Positions 8,322 through 16,831 of a stretch of DNA of 64,000 nucleotides are shown here, piece after piece. The DNA comes from SHZL01 sp963708905 (GTDB lineage Bacteria > Pseudomonadota > Gammaproteobacteria > Xanthomonadales > SZUA-36): contig CAVPUV010000012.1 of NCBI GenBank assembly GCA_963708905.1, positions 1-64,000 of the forward strand, read 5' to 3'. Below the pieces are notes generated by a model. It was given only the letters and a program-made list of their open reading frames with translations, was not told the DNA's origin and made no database searches. Positions within the stretch are counted from its first letter, which is position 1, and the number at the start of each line of letters is the position of its first letter. A program made the position numbers and the translations under genes.

Positions 8322-8984
8322 ATGATTACCATGGATACGCTTTTCGCTTACCTCCGCGGTCATCTGGAAGCGCGCGGAGTCGTTCGACAACTGCAGCAGA
8401 TTCAAGCGGATAAGTCCTCGAAGGCAGGCGCGAGCCTGGAGCCCATCTTCAACAAGGAATTCGTCTGCCCTGCCATTGCGGATTTTTTCCTCGAAGAGCA
8501 TCGGCACGCGCTGGGCCTTACGGATGAGCAAATCAGATCCGGGCTCGGTGCCGAGGGATCAGTGGACATGCCGAATCACACGTTCACCCCGAGCCTTGGT
8601 CGCGACTACTTCTTTACCAAGGGGCAGGTGCTGAAGACAAAGCCACCCGCTGGATGGTTTGACCCCGAAAAGCTGACCTCTTATCGCTCTTACGCTGATT
8701 TTGCCGTTCGCCGTCCATTGCCCCTCTCCCTCGTGGGCGAGCTCAAGTACGAACACCAGGCCAAAAGTCGTGAAAAGTCGATCGGCGTCATTTACGAAGT
8801 AACGCGGCAATGCGTGTTCTATCTCGGAGCGTTCGGACAGGCCTACGACGCCGCAGTCGCCCTCATCGCCGACGCAACCGAAGGGCATCTCGTCTACAAC
8901 ACATTCGAGGAGTTCCCGCCAGCCTTGCGCCGTCGCTACGGCGCCGAAAACCGCCTGTTCATGCTCATCCTACGGTTGAACTGA
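8322..8984 (+). CDS. Hypothetical protein, possible PD-(D/E)XK nuclease
   Basis: About 220 residues. I chose the ATG at 8322 (MITMDTLFAYLRG) because an AAAGG lies nine bases upstream; an ATG at 8313 and a GTG at 8301 are also possible. I do not recognise the family. The stretch SYADFAVRRPLPLSLVGELK gives Asp126 with Glu140 and Lys142, which fits the D...ExK arrangement of PD-(D/E)XK nucleases, and SREKSIGVIYEVTRQCVFYL could be the following core helix. The gene sits alone between repeats in a zone that holds other restriction-type genes. A nuclease role is an inference from motif and context. Confidence 0.5.
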   Translation: MITMDTLFAYLRGHLEARGVVRQLQQIQADKSSKAGASLEPIFNKEFVCPAIADFFLEEHRHALGLTDEQIRSGLGAEGSVDMPNHTFTPSLGRDYFFTKGQVLKTKPPAGWFDPEKLTSYRSYADFAVRRPLPLSLVGELKYEHQAKSREKSIGVIYEVTRQCVFYLGAFGQAYDAAVALIADATEGHLVYNTFEEFPPALRRRYGAENRLFMLILRLN

Positions 8985-9150
8985 CGGCTTATCGGCAATG
9001 GTTACGGTGAGCTTCCCACCGTCGTTTACTTCGGCCACTCTCACTAAGCCCTGCGCCAGCTCTCTGCAAAAAACTACTATTCATGAACTGTTTTTGGGAA
9101 CGAACATCCATTACTCTCTCTGACGAAGCTACTTGCCGAGGAGCCAGAAC

Positions 9151-9528
9151 ATGGCCAATTCGATCGTCTCGAAAATCAAAATGAGCGCAAAGGCGGGAAC
9201 CCGGATTCCCAAGCCCGAATCGGAGAACGCGTTTGTCGTCAAGGGATGGGGAACCAGGAGATCTGAGCCCGCACTGATTTATTACATACCGAATCACCAA
9301 AATCCAAGTCGCCCCCATCAAAAGGGAATTACCGAATCGGAATTCGAGAAAGCTTGTCGGCAAGTTCTGAAGTCTGGCGAACTCACCTCAAAGTGGTTCA
9401 ACGAGAATCTTGCCGAGTGTGCCACGGAGGGTTCATGTAATTTCACGACTCTCGGCGGCATATTCGAGCTGATCGGATTGGTCGAGCACGCCGAGCGCGG
9501 CCGTTACCGGGTAGTCAGTGAGGAATGA
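9151..9528 (+). CDS. Hypothetical protein
   Basis: A 125-residue protein that I do not recognise. The ATG at 9151 has an excellent ribosome binding site (GAGGAG, seven bases upstream). It starts MANSIVSKIKMSAKAGTRIP. A polar region with ALIYYIPNHQNPSRPHQKGI is followed by a segment that could fold as a small winged-helix-like domain (ESEFEKACRQVLKSGELTSK and then FTTLGGIFELIGLVE). It has no signal peptide, membrane helix or cysteine cluster. It lies 166 bases after the preceding nuclease-like gene and 119 bases before the next one, on the same strand, so co-transcription is possible. Confidence 0.55.
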   Translation: MANSIVSKIKMSAKAGTRIPKPESENAFVVKGWGTRRSEPALIYYIPNHQNPSRPHQKGITESEFEKACRQVLKSGELTSKWFNENLAECATEGSCNFTTLGGIFELIGLVEHAERGRYRVVSEE

Positions 9529-9647
9529 ATTCGAGGCGCAGTATTGACACTGCGCCCAGCACGCCCGTTAGACGAACACAGGAGTGATGCATGAAATGTC
9601 TTAATTATTGGGGTTGGAGATTTACCAGCCGATTCGTTGCGTGAAAC

Positions 9648-10112
9648 ATGGATAATTTTCAGCGCGTCGGATCAGTCAGCAACGCACATATCGGTCGCGA
9701 ATTCGAACGGTGTGCGATCAAGGCGCTGGCAAGCCACGGAATCCATGTAGTGGAAAATTTCTCCGTTGATGTCGGTGTCGAAAACACAACAAAGCCGCAT
9801 GCTTTCGATCTGGGTTCTAATGAGCCTCCTGTTCTCGTTGAATGCAAGTCTCATCGCTGGACGTCTGGGGGTAATGTGCCCAGTGCCAAACTTACGGTGT
9901 GGAACGAGGCGATGTACTACTTCGCATGCAGTCCCAGCGAATACCGGAAGATTCTGTTTGTATTACGGGATGAACGGAAGCGCACAGGAGAGACTTTAGC
10001 GGAATACTATGCGAGAACGTACCGGCACCTTATTCCGCCGGATGTAGAAATTTGGGAATACGATGAATCGAGAAAGGCTGCTGTGATCGTTCCCCTACGC
10101 GGCCAAACCTGA
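9648..10112 (+). CDS. Probable orphan PD-(D/E)XK nuclease
   Basis: A 154-residue protein with a recognisable PD-(D/E)XK core: Asp54 in KPHAFDLGS, then Glu65 and Lys67 in PVLVECKSHRW, after an N-terminal helix GREFERCAIKALASHG that carries a further acid. The part NEAMYYFACSPSEYRKILFV fits the next helix and strand of the fold. Such small proteins occur as orphan restriction or repair nucleases. No methylase or helicase partner is adjacent. The stop codon is 14 bases before the repeat at 10126. Fold assignment is fairly firm, function is not. Confidence 0.6.
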   Translation: MDNFQRVGSVSNAHIGREFERCAIKALASHGIHVVENFSVDVGVENTTKPHAFDLGSNEPPVLVECKSHRWTSGGNVPSAKLTVWNEAMYYFACSPSEYRKILFVLRDERKRTGETLAEYYARTYRHLIPPDVEIWEYDESRKAAVIVPLRGQT

Positions 10113-10125
10113 CGAAAACGTCGCA

Positions 10126-10325
10126 TATATAGACAGTTGCTGACTGACCTGGAATTGGAGTTCTGGAAACTCCTGAACCTCTGGAATTCCGCTTGGCCGG
10201 CAAACAAAACCAACCGTCAGTCAATGTACTTCCAGGTATCTGCTCCGTCGAGTAGCCGGATACGCACGGACGCGATGGCGCTTGGCTCGAAGTTGCGCGC
10301 GTTGACGCCAAATTTGCTGTCTTCC
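10126..10325. repeat. 200-bp direct repeat, left copy
   Basis: About 200 bases that match 14500-14699 at roughly nine positions in ten, in the same orientation. The left half is the accessory-zone repeat (copy C, TATAGACAGTTGCTGAC to GGAATTCCGCTTGGC). The right half is a duplicate of the last 35 codons of the GFA-type gene. The two copies bracket the large phosphoesterase gene, which suggests it arrived, or could leave, by recombination between them. Confidence 0.85.
10213..10325 (-). pseudogene. GFA-family gene fragment (C-terminal 36 codons)
   Basis: Reading the minus strand gives the end of a GFA-type protein, ...VNARNFEPSAIASVRIRLLD and then GADTWKYID, almost identical to the C-terminus of the intact gene at 14591-14950 (TWKYMD). 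All zinc-binding cysteines lie in the missing part, so this cannot be functional. It breaks off at about 10325. Confidence 0.8.
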
Positions 10326-10689
10326 TTTTATTACAGGCGTTCCGATGGAACGGTTAAGAGCGAGGTAAGCAGTTACCACAACGCGTTGCGGCGGTCGCTC
10401 TTGAAACTGTATTCCTCAACGGCCGCCACTGATTTTGGACCCCTCAGCCAAAAGGCCGTTCGCGGAAAAATGATGGAGGCCAGCTGGTGTCGAAAAACCA
10501 TCAATGATCAGGTTGCCCTCCCGCTCAGATGCCACAGACCGCCTGCCAACAACCAGACTTTCAGCGCAGCTTCCGTCGCGAAGATCAATCGCAATCCAAC
10601 GCAATCGCATACGCGAATCGAGGTACAGCACCCTCGGTGCCACCCTGGGGCAAAACCCGCCCGATCAACAGCGGAATCAGACCGCCGGC
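10326..10689. other. Gene-free stretch
   Basis: These 364 bases lie between the duplicated GFA fragment and the phosphoesterase stop codon. The bases around 10430-10500, read on the minus strand (CCTCCATCATTTTTCCGC and onward), look like debris of a mobile element, but I cannot assign a family. I see no gene, RNA or clear terminator. Confidence 0.35.
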
Positions 10690-13600
10690 TTAGCGGCCCA
10701 GCATGCGCGCCAATCGCCCCGATATTTCGTGATAATCCACCAGTTCCTCACGCATCTGCTTCTTAAACAACGGTGCCGTGATAATGCTGCTCGTCGGCGA
10801 CACGGCCCGGCGAACGTCAATCGGCAGATCGCTCCCCAGGTCAGGCGCCGCTCCAACCTGCCGTGGCGTCGATTCAACCAGGTACGCCTCAAAACTGTGC
10901 GAAACGTGCACGCGGTCGCTCAAAAACGGCTTCTTGTCGCCGCAGAACCGCGCCAGGATCGTCTTCAAAATCGAGCAGTGATCCAACACGATCTCCGTCC
11001 CCTTCCCCGCCGCCGTCCACGGAGACACCACAAACGTCGGCACACGCACGCCGTAAGGCACCTTCACCGTGCGATCCGTCGAAACCAATTGCGGCAAGTC
11101 CCCCGCAAGCATGTCCAGCAGTTCCGCATGCAAATGCAACCCATGCAACACACCTCCAGGCCCGCCGTGCGGCGGAGGGGGCGGCGGCGGAGGGGGTGAA
11201 GATCCATCACTGATCGTGCCCGCCACATGGCCGGGATCAAACAAATCCGGCAGTGGAGACTCAAACACATCTGCAATCGGCGGGATCACATGGTCGTACA
11301 ATCCGCCATGTTCATCGTACGTGATGATCAGCATCGTTTTCGCCCATACGTCCGGGTTGGCCGTCAGTGCCGCGTAGACGCGCTTGATAAACGACTGCCC
11401 GCGGAACATGTCCGCGTCCGGATGATCATCATCCTCCGGATGGTGGTGCATCGCCGGCTCAATAACGACCACCGACGGCACATTGCCCACAACAAAATCA
11501 TGCTCCAGATCCGCGAGCGGCCGGATGTTCACATTATCTCCCGCATACCGCGCGAACATCCGCAACATCGTCACCGAAGGCACCGACTCATAGACCCGCC
11601 AGCTCACCCCCTCACGCGTCAGTACATCGTTGATCGTCAGTGCCCGCGACAGCAGAAAATTGTCCCCATCATTGTTATCCAAGATCGGGAACCCATACCG
11701 GTCGTACTGCACATCGCCCGCCAGGGAAAACATCCGGTTGGGCAGCGTCGGCCCCGGATGCGAGCAATAGTACGTGTCACAAAATGCATAGTTCTCCGCC
11801 AGGAAGGCGTACATCGGCAGATCATTCACCGGCTGCTGCGTGTTCGGATCAATCACGCCCGCGTCCTTCTCGTAATACCGCAGCACATCGAACGGCACCA
11901 CGAAATCCTTCCCATACGGATCGTTCTCAAGCTTCCGCCTGCGGAAGTTATTGATAAACCCACCCGGATCATTGATGCGCTTTCCACCAGGTCCCTCAAT
12001 CTGATCCTTCATCTGCTCCGTGACATCTTCAAGCTCATGCCCAACACCCTTTGGCAGCCGCGTGCGCAAATTGCGCGGATTCAACGGGAACGCGGACAAC
12101 CGCATCGGCTGCACCGGCGGATTTTGGTCGAAAAACACCCCCGGCCGATTCGCCGGCGGGGGCGGCGGCCGAAACAGCTCCGCCCGCTCATTCACCTTCT
12201 GTATCAGCTCCGGCGTCCACCCCTCCTCCTTCACATTCGGATCCGTCGGCCGCAGCGACCGATACCCCAGCACGTGGTCATACGAGCGATTCTCCATCAT
12301 CACCACGACAATATGATCGATCTTGCTTTTAAGATTCTCCGCCGCCCATGTATCCCCCAGCGTCCGCGGCATAAAGCCCGTGTGCCCAATCGCCTCTTCC
12401 ATCAACGTCCGCCCAATCGCGCCCGCATAGTTCCGCCGCGGCTTCGGATCCGGCTCCAACGGAGCAACATACTCAAACACCACCTCATCGCCCTCGAATT
12501 TTGTCGGCAGGTGATTCACATGCGCGCCCAACAGCGTCATGAAAATGCGCGGCGCCAGCGTCGGATCCTCAAACAATTTCTTCACGCCATCGCTGAATCC
12601 CCCATTGACATAATTCTCCACCGCCTCATCGACGGCCGCCACACTCAGCGATCCCCCGATAAGCCCGGCGCCCGCGCCAATGATCGCGCCGAGGGGCCCC
12701 CCGATACCGCCGCCGGCACCCGCACCGGCCGCCGTCACCAACGCTATCCACGCAACAATCGCTCCGGTTTTTAAATCAATGTCGAACGGTTTGTCAGGCA
12801 CCCACGAAACCACCCGCGGCGTGCCATCCGGGTCGATCTGCAACCCCACTTCAACTTCCACCTTCCCGCCGTTGGCCTTTGCCGTCGCAAGCGTCAGGTC
12901 GTGCCCAACTACCTTCACCTGCCCCTCCACTCCCACCGAAATGCGCACCGCCGGCGTGTTGGGCGTCAAATGTTGCGCCCGCCCCACCGATATCCGGATC
13001 GACGTCGTCTTCAACGAGCTCACATCCACCCGCGCCCCGTATCCAATGTCAGACTCGCGGTCAAACAGCACCAGATCCGTGTTCGCGTTCACATCCGTAG
13101 GCTGCCCCGTCGCCTTCAGCCGCGAGTCCAGCAGATCAAACATGTCAATCGTTTCCGCGGAAGCCACATCCGAAATCGTCAGTACCGCCTTCGCACGGTC
13201 CCCCTTGTTGACCCCCCTAAATGTCAAAAACGTCCCATCCGCCCCAAAGATCCGCTGAATACGCGACTCCAGCACCGCCGTATTGATCCGCGTCGACCCC
13301 ACCACCGATGCCGACACCATGTGCCTTCCGAACGCCACGCCGCCCAGTAGTGACGTCACCTCCAGCGTCCATGGCCGCGCCTTCCCCGCCGCATCCCGCG
13401 AGCGACCCAGCACCGTCAACGGAATCGCGCACCGCAGCACGTCCCCATTACTTTTCGCAAACTCCGCACCATTGGGATCTACCAGCCGCATCGAACCTCG
13501 CCACGGCAGCGGTGGAAAACTTGACCGCGACACCTTCGCCACAAAGTCCCCTACCCGATACAGGTCAAACGTGAATCGCATCGGGCCGCGCTCAACCTCC

Positions 13601-14163
13601 GTCCGCGGCACCAGCGGCCCAGCACTCAATGACGCCACCGTCTCCGTGACCCCCAGGTTCAATGCCCCCTTCGGTTCGGTCACGCTCTCGTTCAGCGCCG
13701 CCACCGGCTGATACGTCCGGCTCGTCCCCGAAAGCGTGAACGACCACGGCCGCGAAGCGCCCCGAACCGTGCGAAATTTTTTCAGGTCCGCCAGCGTCAC
13801 TTCATTACGCGTGAACACCTGCCCGTTCGGATCAAGGATCCGCAGGTTAAGTGGAATCGCCTCGACCGTCACCTGCACGCCATTGTGCAACGGGTGCGGC
13901 ACAGGGTCGGGCAACGGATGCCCCCCCAACCCTCCTCCCGTCGGATCATCAATCCCGTGCGGTGGCGGAGGCGGCTGCGTGCTGGGCGTGTCAATCCGCA
14001 TCGAGTGCCGCACCGACGCCGTGGCTTCCCGCTGCAATCGCCCCGGATGCAGCACCAGAAACTTCCCCTGGGCCGCCACCGTAAAGAAAAACCCCTGTGC
14101 CGTGTCCTGCTTGACAAGGTCCAGCGGCTGCGACACCAACACATGTTCAAGTGTAAATGGCAT
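10690..14163 (-). CDS. Large phosphoesterase (phospholipase C/acid phosphatase family)
   Basis: A 1157-residue protein. From about residue 610 onward it is a PF04185-type phosphoesterase: KIDHIVVVMMENRSYDHVLG, CSHPGPTLPNRMFSLAGD, VIEPAMHHHPEDD, TYDEHGGLYDHVIPP and the late VSPWTAAG segment supply the expected metal and phosphate ligands. Known members cleave phospholipids or phosphomonoesters. The first 470 residues look like beta-rich domains of unknown role. A Gly/Ala-rich segment near 470-500 (AGAGAGGGIGGPLGAIIGAG) resembles a glycine zipper that could enter membranes. Proline runs occur near residues 65 and 990. There is no signal peptide. The ATG at 14163 has a perfect AGGAGG. The usual family length is 400-700, so this is unusually large. 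Confidence 0.8.
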   Translation of the reverse strand: MPFTLEHVLVSQPLDLVKQDTAQGFFFTVAAQGKFLVLHPGRLQREATASVRHSMRIDTPSTQPPPPPHGIDDPTGGGLGGHPLPDPVPHPLHNGVQVTVEAIPLNLRILDPNGQVFTRNEVTLADLKKFRTVRGASRPWSFTLSGTSRTYQPVAALNESVTEPKGALNLGVTETVASLSAGPLVPRTEVERGPMRFTFDLYRVGDFVAKVSRSSFPPLPWRGSMRLVDPNGAEFAKSNGDVLRCAIPLTVLGRSRDAAGKARPWTLEVTSLLGGVAFGRHMVSASVVGSTRINTAVLESRIQRIFGADGTFLTFRGVNKGDRAKAVLTISDVASAETIDMFDLLDSRLKATGQPTDVNANTDLVLFDRESDIGYGARVDVSSLKTTSIRISVGRAQHLTPNTPAVRISVGVEGQVKVVGHDLTLATAKANGGKVEVEVGLQIDPDGTPRVVSWVPDKPFDIDLKTGAIVAWIALVTAAGAGAGGGIGGPLGAIIGAGAGLIGGSLSVAAVDEAVENYVNGGFSDGVKKLFEDPTLAPRIFMTLLGAHVNHLPTKFEGDEVVFEYVAPLEPDPKPRRNYAGAIGRTLMEEAIGHTGFMPRTLGDTWAAENLKSKIDHIVVVMMENRSYDHVLGYRSLRPTDPNVKEEGWTPELIQKVNERAELFRPPPPPANRPGVFFDQNPPVQPMRLSAFPLNPRNLRTRLPKGVGHELEDVTEQMKDQIEGPGGKRINDPGGFINNFRRRKLENDPYGKDFVVPFDVLRYYEKDAGVIDPNTQQPVNDLPMYAFLAENYAFCDTYYCSHPGPTLPNRMFSLAGDVQYDRYGFPILDNNDGDNFLLSRALTINDVLTREGVSWRVYESVPSVTMLRMFARYAGDNVNIRPLADLEHDFVVGNVPSVVVIEPAMHHHPEDDDHPDADMFRGQSFIKRVYAALTANPDVWAKTMLIITYDEHGGLYDHVIPPIADVFESPLPDLFDPGHVAGTISDGSSPPPPPPPPPHGGPGGVLHGLHLHAELLDMLAGDLPQLVSTDRTVKVPYGVRVPTFVVSPWTAAGKGTEIVLDHCSILKTILARFCGDKKPFLSDRVHVSHSFEAYLVESTPRQVGAAPDLGSDLPIDVRRAVSPTSSIITAPLFKKQMREELVDYHEISGRLARMLGR

Positions 14164-14460
14164 GACGACCTCCTGTCTCAGTTGAAAAAGCTGTAACCCC
14201 AACCCGCGGGATTGTACCTACGCGCGCCGCCACTTGGAATGCTAAAAACCAAACGCACACACAACGCACACACAATTTCGCCCACCTCACTCTCCCACCG
14301 CACCCCAAAAAATGATCGGCATTTTGTTCGCTCCCCCGCCAACCGTGGCATCGGCGCCCCCGCCGATGTCCCCGCACCCGCAAAGCGATCCAACAGTACC
14401 GTAGCGTCAGCGAAGGCAGCGACATACGGGAATGCAGTTGAAGCATGAGCAACTCCCCAG

Positions 14461-14590
14461 AGTATAAGAAGTATAAACCACCTTTTTCCGGATTCAGGCC
14501 AGTATAGACACTTGCTGACGGACTTGGAATTTGAGTTCTGGAGGCTCCTGACCTCTGGAATTCCGCTTGGCTGGCAAACAAAACCAACCG
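14461..14590. repeat. Accessory-zone repeat, copy D
   Basis: Begins AGTATAAGAAGTATAAACC and matches copy B (7771-7905) for about 115 bases; with the following GFA gene end (to about 14699) it forms the right copy of the 200-bp direct repeat seen at 10126-10325. The 20 bases before it resemble the end of the small membrane protein gene at 7484. The preceding stretch 14164-14460, upstream of the phosphoesterase, shows no gene. Confidence 0.82.
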
Positions 14591-14950
14591 TCAGTCCATG
14601 TACTTCCAGGTATCTGCTCCGTCGAGTAGCCGGATACGCACGGACGCGATGGCACCGGGCTCGAAGTTGCGCGCGTTGACGCCAAATTTACTGTCTGCCT
14701 TTGACGGAATGCGCTCCCAGTGCGTGACGCAACCGCAGTTACGACACCTCACGAACTTCAAGGTCTCGTCGCCCCAGACATAATCGGTGGTCGCTCCCCT
14801 TGCGGCGATGACACGGACATCCTTGGCCTTGTAGTAGGCCCAGAGCGTCCCATAGCGCCTGCAGATGGAGCAATTGCAGTTGGTCAGGCTGCGTGGCTTG
14901 CGCGGTACCTCTACTCTTACTACGCCACAATGGCAGCTTGCGGTCAGCAT
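14591..14950 (-). CDS. GFA/CENP-V family zinc protein
   Basis: A 119-residue protein of the glutathione-dependent formaldehyde-activating enzyme (GFA/CENP-V) fold. Cysteines typical of the two zinc sites are all present: CHCG near residue 7, CNCSIC near residues 25-30, and CRNCGC near residue 70. The biochemical role of this family is poorly settled, so I do not assign formaldehyde detoxification. The ATG at 14950 lies only 6 bases after the atpC stop codon, so the gene would be transcribed as a tail of the ATP synthase operon. Its last 35 codons are duplicated at 10213-10325. Confidence 0.85.
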   Translation of the reverse strand: MLTASCHCGVVRVEVPRKPRSLTNCNCSICRRYGTLWAYYKAKDVRVIAARGATTDYVWGDETLKFVRCRNCGCVTHWERIPSKADSKFGVNARNFEPGAIASVRIRLLDGADTWKYMD

Positions 14951-14956
14951 TTCGGT

Positions 14957-15382
14957 TCAGCGCTTGAGTTTCTTGCGCAAATGCTCCAGGGCCTGCAACT
15001 GGGCAACGGCTTCTGCCAGCTTGGCCTGTGCCTCCGCCACTTCCATTTCGCCGCTGCGGTCCTGCAGTTCGCGTTCGGCTTCGTCCTTGGCGCGCTGCGC
15101 CGCGGCTTCGTCGAGGTCGTCGGCGCGCACGGCGGTGTCGGCCAGCACGGTGACGATGTGCGGCTGGATTTCGATGATGCCACCGCCGACGAAGAAGAAC
15201 TGCTCTTCGCCCTGCTCGTCCACCACGCGCACCGGACCGGGTTTGAGTTGCGTGATCAGCGGCGTATGCCGCGGGTAAATACCCAACTCGCCGGCCACCC
15301 CGGTGGCGAACACCTGGACAGCGCGTCCGGACCAGATTTCCTCATGGGCCGAGACGATGTCACATTGGATGGTTTTGCTCAT
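14957..15382 (-). CDS. atpC: F1Fo ATP synthase epsilon subunit
   Basis: The 141-residue epsilon subunit, part of the central stalk of F1 and an inhibitor of ATP hydrolysis. It has the beta-sandwich N-terminal domain (CDIVSAHEEIWSGRAVQVFA, GELGIYPRHTPLIT, EQFFFVGGGIIEIQPHIVTV) and a helical C-terminal hairpin from about residue 88 rich in Ala, Glu and Gln. Length is as in E. coli (139). It is the last core gene of the atp operon, 14 bases after atpD. The gene normally found next in many relatives (glmS or glmU) is missing; an accessory zone begins here instead. Confidence 0.96.
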   Translation of the reverse strand: MSKTIQCDIVSAHEEIWSGRAVQVFATGVAGELGIYPRHTPLITQLKPGPVRVVDEQGEEQFFFVGGGIIEIQPHIVTVLADTAVRADDLDEAAAQRAKDEAERELQDRSGEMEVAEAQAKLAEAVAQLQALEHLRKKLKR

Positions 15383-15396
15383 GGCTTATTCAATAC

Positions 15397-16791
15397 TCAG
15401 GCGGCTTCTTTCGTAGTCATCGCGGCGTGCTTGGCCACGGCTTCCTCGATCCCGCCGACCATGTAAAAGGCCTGCTCGGTGAGGTGGTCGTATTCGCCGT
15501 CGACGATGCCCTTGAAGGCGCGGATGGTGTCTTTGAGGCTGACGTATTTGCCGGGGGAACCGGTAAAGGTTTCGGCCACGAAGAACGGCTGCGACAGGAA
15601 GCGCTGTACTTTACGCGCCCGCGCCACGGTTTGGCGGTCTTCTTCCGACAGCTCATCCATGCCGAGGATGGCGATGATGTCTTTCAGTTCCTTGTAGCGT
15701 TGCAGCACCCCCTGCACGGCACGCGCCACTTCGTAATGCTCGACGCCGATCAGGTTCGGGTCCAGCAGGCGTGAAGTGGAATCCAGCGGATCCACCGCCG
15801 GGTAAATGCCCTGCTCGGCGATATTGCGGCTCAGCACCAGGGTTGCATCGAGATGCGCGAAGGTGGTGGCTGGCGACGGGTCGGTCAAGTCATCGGCCGG
15901 CACATAGACCGCCTGGAACGAGGTGATGGAACCGGTCTTGGTGGTGGTGATGCGTTCCTGCAGCAAACCCATTTCCAGCGCCAGCGTCGGCTGGTAACCC
16001 ACCGCTGACGGCATACGGCCCAGCAGCGCCGATACCTCGGTGCCGGCCAGGGTGTAACGGTAGATGTTGTCGATGAACATCAGTACGTCACGGCCTTCGT
16101 CACGGAACTCTTCGGCCATGGTCAGGCCGGTCAGGGCCACGCGCAGGCGGTTGCCGGGCGGCTCGTTCATCTGGCCATAGACCAGCGCCACTTTGTTGAG
16201 CACGTCGGCGTCTTTCATTTCGTGGTAGAAGTCGTTGCCTTCGCGGGTGCGCTCACCCACGCCGGCGAATACCGAGTAGCCGCTGTGCTCGATGGCGATG
16301 TTACGGATCAATTCCATCAGGGCCACGGTCTTGCCCACACCGGCGCCGCCGAACAGGCCGATTTTACCGCCCTTGGCGATGGGCATGATCAGGTCGATCA
16401 CCTTGATGCCGGTTTCCAGCACATCGTTGCCACCGGCCTGCTCTTCATAGCTGGGCGGCTTGCGGTGAATGGGCATGCGCTTGCTTTCGCCGATGGGGCC
16501 GGCTTCATCGATCGGCCGCCCCAATACGTCCATCACCCGCCCCAGGGTTTTCTCACCCACCGGCACCATGATGGCAGAGCCGCTGTCGCTGACTTTCAGG
16601 CCACGCTTGAGGCCATCGGTGGAACCCAGCGCAATGGTCCGCACCACGCCGTCACCCAGCTGCTGCTGCACTTCCAGCGTGATCTCGGTACCGTCCACCT
16701 TCAGGGCATTGAATATCCTGGGCATGGAATCGCGCGCAAACTCCACGTCTACGACGGCGCCAATTACCTGCACAATTGATCCTGCACTCAT
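15397..16791 (-). CDS. atpD: F1Fo ATP synthase beta subunit
   Basis: The 464-residue catalytic subunit that binds and converts ADP and phosphate to ATP in the F1 head. The P-loop is GGAGVGKTVALMELI, followed by FAGVGERTREGNDFYHEM with the catalytic Glu, and the signature PAVDPLDSTSRLLDP. It starts at ATG 16791, MSAGSIVQVIGAVVDVEF. Length and all motifs are normal. A short palindrome TGGGGTCGACCCCA lies in the 40-base gap to atpG. Confidence 0.98.
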   Translation of the reverse strand: MSAGSIVQVIGAVVDVEFARDSMPRIFNALKVDGTEITLEVQQQLGDGVVRTIALGSTDGLKRGLKVSDSGSAIMVPVGEKTLGRVMDVLGRPIDEAGPIGESKRMPIHRKPPSYEEQAGGNDVLETGIKVIDLIMPIAKGGKIGLFGGAGVGKTVALMELIRNIAIEHSGYSVFAGVGERTREGNDFYHEMKDADVLNKVALVYGQMNEPPGNRLRVALTGLTMAEEFRDEGRDVLMFIDNIYRYTLAGTEVSALLGRMPSAVGYQPTLALEMGLLQERITTTKTGSITSFQAVYVPADDLTDPSPATTFAHLDATLVLSRNIAEQGIYPAVDPLDSTSRLLDPNLIGVEHYEVARAVQGVLQRYKELKDIIAILGMDELSEEDRQTVARARKVQRFLSQPFFVAETFTGSPGKYVSLKDTIRAFKGIVDGEYDHLTEQAFYMVGGIEEAVAKHAAMTTKEAA

Positions 16792-16831
16792 TTAACTCGC
16801 TCCATTCACATGGGGTCGACCCCAAATAAGC

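Noticed and set aside
9555..9575. GTTAGAC near 9568 suggested an integron attC site between small accessory genes
   Set aside because: No matching partner site, no integrase and mixed gene orientations. The recurring repeat has a different core.
11227..12774. Long open frames antisense to the phosphoesterase (and similar ones at 109-1455 and 21223-22053 on the plus strand, 4097-5635 on the minus strand)
   Set aside because: They lie opposite well-identified genes with high GC at third positions, have low-complexity Arg/His/Pro-rich products and no recognisable domains.
14164..14460. Possible small genes upstream of the phosphoesterase
   Set aside because: The frames have no ribosome binding site and no recognisable product; the stretch is mostly C-rich sequence leading into the repeat.
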